The position numbers were made by a program, and so were the translations under genes. This document shows, one piece after another, positions 62,301 to 64,000 of a stretch of 64,000 nt of DNA. Position 1 is the first letter of the stretch. Every line of letters begins with the position of its first letter. The DNA is from Bacteroidota bacterium. Lineage in GTDB: Bacteria > Bacteroidota > Bacteroidia > Bacteroidales > Tenuifilaceae. The notes under the pieces are model-generated. The model did no database searches, was not told where the DNA came from, and saw only the letters and a list, made by a program, of their open reading frames with translations. Where the stretch lies: the NCBI GenBank assembly GCA_029560875.1, contig JAKQKB010000033.1, positions 1 to 64,000 of the forward strand, read 5' to 3'.

Positions 62301-64000
62301 CTGCATTAACTGTTACAACAGATAGCTCTTGGTCTCTATCGGTTTCGAGCCAACCTCTGCCAGGGCTAGGCTGTGGTAAGATAAAGCCAACAAATTCCGA
62401 GTATGGATTGAATGTTTTTGAGAATAGGTCGATACTGAAATCGCCACCCTGCTCGAAAACTCGACCCTTAAACACCACGTTAATTGCTGCCGGTGCTTTC
62501 TCAGGTTTGCTGATTGTTCCATAAACCTTAGCGTTTCCATCAGCATCGAGTTGTCCCTCCCAAAGCGTGTTGGTTTGTTGTGTGAACTCAATTCCGGGGT
62601 CATCGAATGTGTAGTTTGTGTGATTTGGGAATGAGGCTCTAGCCTTACTAGTGGTAATCTCGTATATAGCCTTTAAGTTACCTGCAGTTGCGCCGTGTAA
62701 CCATTTTGCATTAAGCGATGCGCTGATATTTCCAGACGAAGGAATTTTATCTAAATCGAAATTAATTTTCAAACGATTTGGCTTGATTGTCTCAACTTTT
62801 AGGGTTTTGTTGAAAACAGCACCGCCCACTTTTACAGTTGCCTTCCAAGGCCCAGTAGGTGCTTGAGCATCAGTAACCGTTGGGAAGTAGAAGATTCCAA
62901 TTTCGTTGTTTGCCTGAACAGCCTTCTTCACAAGTAGCCCTTTGGGGTCGCGTAGTTCGAAAATAATTGGATGATTCATTGGCAGTGTTTTGCCCTTATC
63001 CTCTAGGATGAATGCGATATGTAGCGAATCGCCTGGACGCCAAACGCCCCGTTCGCCATAAATCATCCCCTTTAATCCACGCTGAACCTCGGAACCACCT
63101 ACATCGAAGTTGCTAAGAGAGTTCGATGTTCCATTGTCAACCCTTAGGTAACCCTTCATTTTTCCATCGGTAACAGTAACCAGGAATGGCGTGCGCGTTG
63201 CTTTAAGTTCCACCAAGCCATCGCCATTGGTAGTTCCTTCAACAATGGTTTGGTTCTGATAATCCGATACACGAACATTTACCCCCGATTTTGCCTTTGC
63301 TGTTGGTAAGTCCGATACGGCCACAACCATTCCGCCATCGTTGCCCAGCTTTGCAATAATTCCAAGGTCCGATGATATTACAATTTGCTTAATCATCTTT
63401 GATTGTGAGTAGTAAGCGGAGTTGCAAGGATTATCGCGTTCTTCCCAACGATACTCATCGTCGTAGTAGTAATCATAGTCATAATCGTAGTCGTAGCCTG
63501 GGCCTTCGTAGTTTTCGGTATTTATTTGCTCCTCAATATCAACGGTTGAGGTTGAACCTTCCTCTGCTTTATCGCTATCGCAGGGGTTTAGAAGTTGTTT
63601 CTTGTTGAAACTAATGCCAATTTGATAGATTGCGCCGGGGTCGGCATTGAAAAGTTGGCTCAAATCGAGTGTGTACCTTGCCCACTTGTTAGGAGTAATT
63701 ACTCCGAGTTGATTTAGATTGATAATTTTCTTGAATACAGGATAGCCTACACGCTTTAACTCGTAAGTTCCGCCAAGTGTGTTAACCTGTAGGTAGTATG
63801 GAACGTTATTTTCGTAGATTTTTATAATCTCAATGGTTACGGCCTTTAGGTTAACTGCCTCGAATGGATAAACTAGTCCCTGTGTAGTTGGAAGAATTGA
63901 GCCACTTCCAAGCGAGCGTATGCCCGGCTTAACATCCTCAAAGGCAAATGTTTGCGAGTATTCCTCTTTCAATTTATCGCCAATAGCATTCTGAACTCCC
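59395..64000 (-). CDS. Bacterial alpha-2-macroglobulin (YfhM type), N terminus outside the window
   Basis: At least 1534 residues are visible and the frame stays open to the window edge, so the true start is beyond 64000. Large periplasmic protease trap. The thioester motif CVEQ (bases 60735-60724, in YPHGCVEQTTSGAFPQ) is intact, followed by the helical thioester domain and a terminal receptor-like domain. The conserved MG-domain segment GERGVWRPGDSLHIAFILED is present. Near the visible N-terminal end (bases about 63450-63500) is a striking tract of alternating Tyr and Asp. It pairs with pbpC downstream, as in E. coli yfhM-pbpC, and probably protects the wall-repair machinery from proteases. 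Confidence 0.95.
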   Translation of the reverse strand, partial: GVQNAIGDKLKEEYSQTFAFEDVKPGIRSLGSGSILPTTQGLVYPFEAVNLKAVTIEIIKIYENNVPYYLQVNTLGGTYELKRVGYPVFKKIINLNQLGVITPNKWARYTLDLSQLFNADPGAIYQIGISFNKKQLLNPCDSDKAEEGSTSTVDIEEQINTENYEGPGYDYDYDYDYYYDDEYRWEERDNPCNSAYYSQSKMIKQIVISSDLGIIAKLGNDGGMVVAVSDLPTAKAKSGVNVRVSDYQNQTIVEGTTNGDGLVELKATRTPFLVTVTDGKMKGYLRVDNGTSNSLSNFDVGGSEVQRGLKGMIYGERGVWRPGDSLHIAFILEDKGKTLPMNHPIIFELRDPKGLLVKKAVQANNEIGIFYFPTVTDAQAPTGPWKATVKVGGAVFNKTLKVETIKPNRLKINFDLDKIPSSGNISASLNAKWLHGATAGNLKAIYEITTSKARASFPNHTNYTFDDPGIEFTQQTNTLWEGQLDADGNAKVYGTISKPEKAPAAINVVFKGRVFEQGGDFSIDLFSKTFNPYSEFVGFILPQPSPGRGWLETDRDQELSVVTVNAEGKAVNCSNLEMEIFKLDWRWWWEQPETGDASYVSQSYDRLVKRERFSTSNGKATVKFKISYPEWGRFYVKVTNKTTGNSAGSYVYFDWPYEPGRSQANRPGGANVLAIAANKSTCDVGDEFKLTIPGAENARALISIENGSRVVKTFWVDASQATNVVDIEATEDMAPNVYLHVTLVQPHKDKANDLPMRLYGITKMDVNNPETILQPEIIMADELKSEKPVEIIVKEKNGKKMSFTLAMVDEGLLDINRFKTPNPHSEFYTREAIGVKTWDLYNDVIGAYGGKMERLISIGGDDNLKPNDGDQAQRFKPVVRFFGPYILEKGDRKKINFNMTNYIGSVRIMVIAANEGAYGWAEKACPVRNDLMVMATLPRVLGPQENIKLPVNVFTMSPDMKKVKVKVKTTSNLKIQGDNEQTLSFSKPGDKIIFFDFKVDSKIGPAKVEVVAEGNGIKSTQTIDIMVRNPISEVTRSIDTLVPANGKLSIDFNTFGVSGTNEAVLEASVMPPLNLKKRLDELIRYPHGCVEQTTSGAFPQIYLGQLVELTSEQQQNTNFFIAEAIKKLSRFQNNDGSFRYWPSYMYGDDWSTSYVGHFLVEAQDKGHDVPQGMISSWVSYQSKAARSYTHQSSGYYNNELMQAYRLYTLALAKKPEIGAMNKLKEQQLGLVAKMRLAAAYALIGQTETAEAIVENVPLTINYYRELSYTYGSSNRDKGIVLETMLLLKQDSKAYPIAIELSKSLSSNSWMSTQETAVSLMALSRMSIGKGKSDNLKLKYNLNGNSKSISSEKPVARDQMAISDGKNAVELNNSAKNPIYASIVLKGIPEQGEEKTFENNINMTVNYIASNGSTLNPVNLKKGTDFTCEVTITNPGVRGELKEMALTQIFPSGWEIQNARFEESADQSKMNFDYQDIRDDRVITYFSLRPNTSKKFTLKLTATYAGKYYMPGPYCEAMYDNTIAAAQKGGWVVVE

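Noticed and set aside
1-64000. tRNA, rRNA, riboswitch and transposase genes
   Set aside because: No cloverleaf, rRNA or known aptamer pattern was recognised, and no frame carries a transposase or integrase motif. A covariance-model search was not possible here.

Overview
The window is a chromosomal segment of a member of the phylum Bacteroidota, most likely order Bacteroidales or Marinilabiliales. The reasons are promoters of the Bacteroidota type (a TTG/TTTG element about 18-20 nt upstream of TAnnTTTG), A-rich leaders largely without Shine-Dalgarno sequences, a type IX secretion (T9SS) C-terminal sorting domain, a second divergent EF-G (EF-G2), Bacteroidota-type MraY and FtsI proteins, and CarboxypepD-reg/TonB-receptor-like outer-membrane barrels. 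The species cannot be named from this sequence. No rRNA, tRNA, CRISPR array or intact transposase gene was seen.

Layout. (1) 1-9.15 kb, minus strand: a continuous str-S10-spc ribosomal superoperon (rpsL, rpsG, fusA, rpsJ, rplC, D, W, B, rpsS, rplV, rpsC, rplP, rpmC, rpsQ, rplN, rplX and the start of rplE) behind two tandem promoters. (2) 9.4-11.8 kb, plus: EF-G2, an EF-G paralogue whose G-domain catalytic motifs are degenerate. (3) 11.8-20.2 kb: housekeeping and small genes (NTF2-like protein, an exported Memo-AMMECR1 fusion, coaD, a thioredoxin-fold lipid-free exported protein, Nudix hydrolase, pyrE, glutaminase, DUF4395 and DUF3592 membrane proteins, a small lipoprotein). (4) 20.6-24.3 kb, minus: an AT-rich, translationally coupled three-gene surface operon (T9SS cargo, lipoprotein, outer-membrane protein). 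(5) 24.7-40.8 kb, plus: the complete dcw cell-wall/division cluster mraZ-rsmH-ftsL-ftsI-murE-mraY-murD-ftsW-murG-murC-ftsQ-ftsA-ftsZ, with MraZ boxes in front and with short tandem repeats and dispersed hairpin elements in its spacers. (6) 40.8-47.5 kb, minus: a compact five-gene RiPP (ribosomally made, modified peptide) locus: a double-glycine precursor with a duplicated Cys-Glu-Cys core, a radical SAM/SPASM maturase, a TonB-receptor-like outer-membrane barrel, a C39-peptidase ABC exporter and a strikingly short HlyD-like adaptor. (7) 47.5-48.3 kb: gene-free DNA with several inverted repeats. (8) 48.3-52.3 kb, minus: rluF-type pseudouridine synthase, PAP2 phosphatase, obgE, adk, hpt. (9) 52.5-56.9 kb, plus: purE, a PorV/PorQ-like outer-membrane protein, a helix-hairpin-helix outer-membrane barrel, an Asp/Glu racemase. 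(10) 56.9-64 kb, minus: pbpC (PBP1C) and a bacterial alpha-2-macroglobulin with an intact thioester motif, running off the window edge.

How the genes work together. The dcw genes form one pathway from UDP-MurNAc peptides to lipid II and the FtsA/FtsZ ring. PbpC and alpha-2-macroglobulin form the known periplasmic repair/defence pair. The candidate for an undescribed system is the RiPP locus: the leader of the precursor should direct radical SAM modification of two Cys-rich repeats, and the C39-ABC exporter should cut after Gly-Gly and export the product, with the mini-HlyD and the outer-membrane barrel as unusual envelope partners. All product names rest on motifs read by eye; no database search was run.
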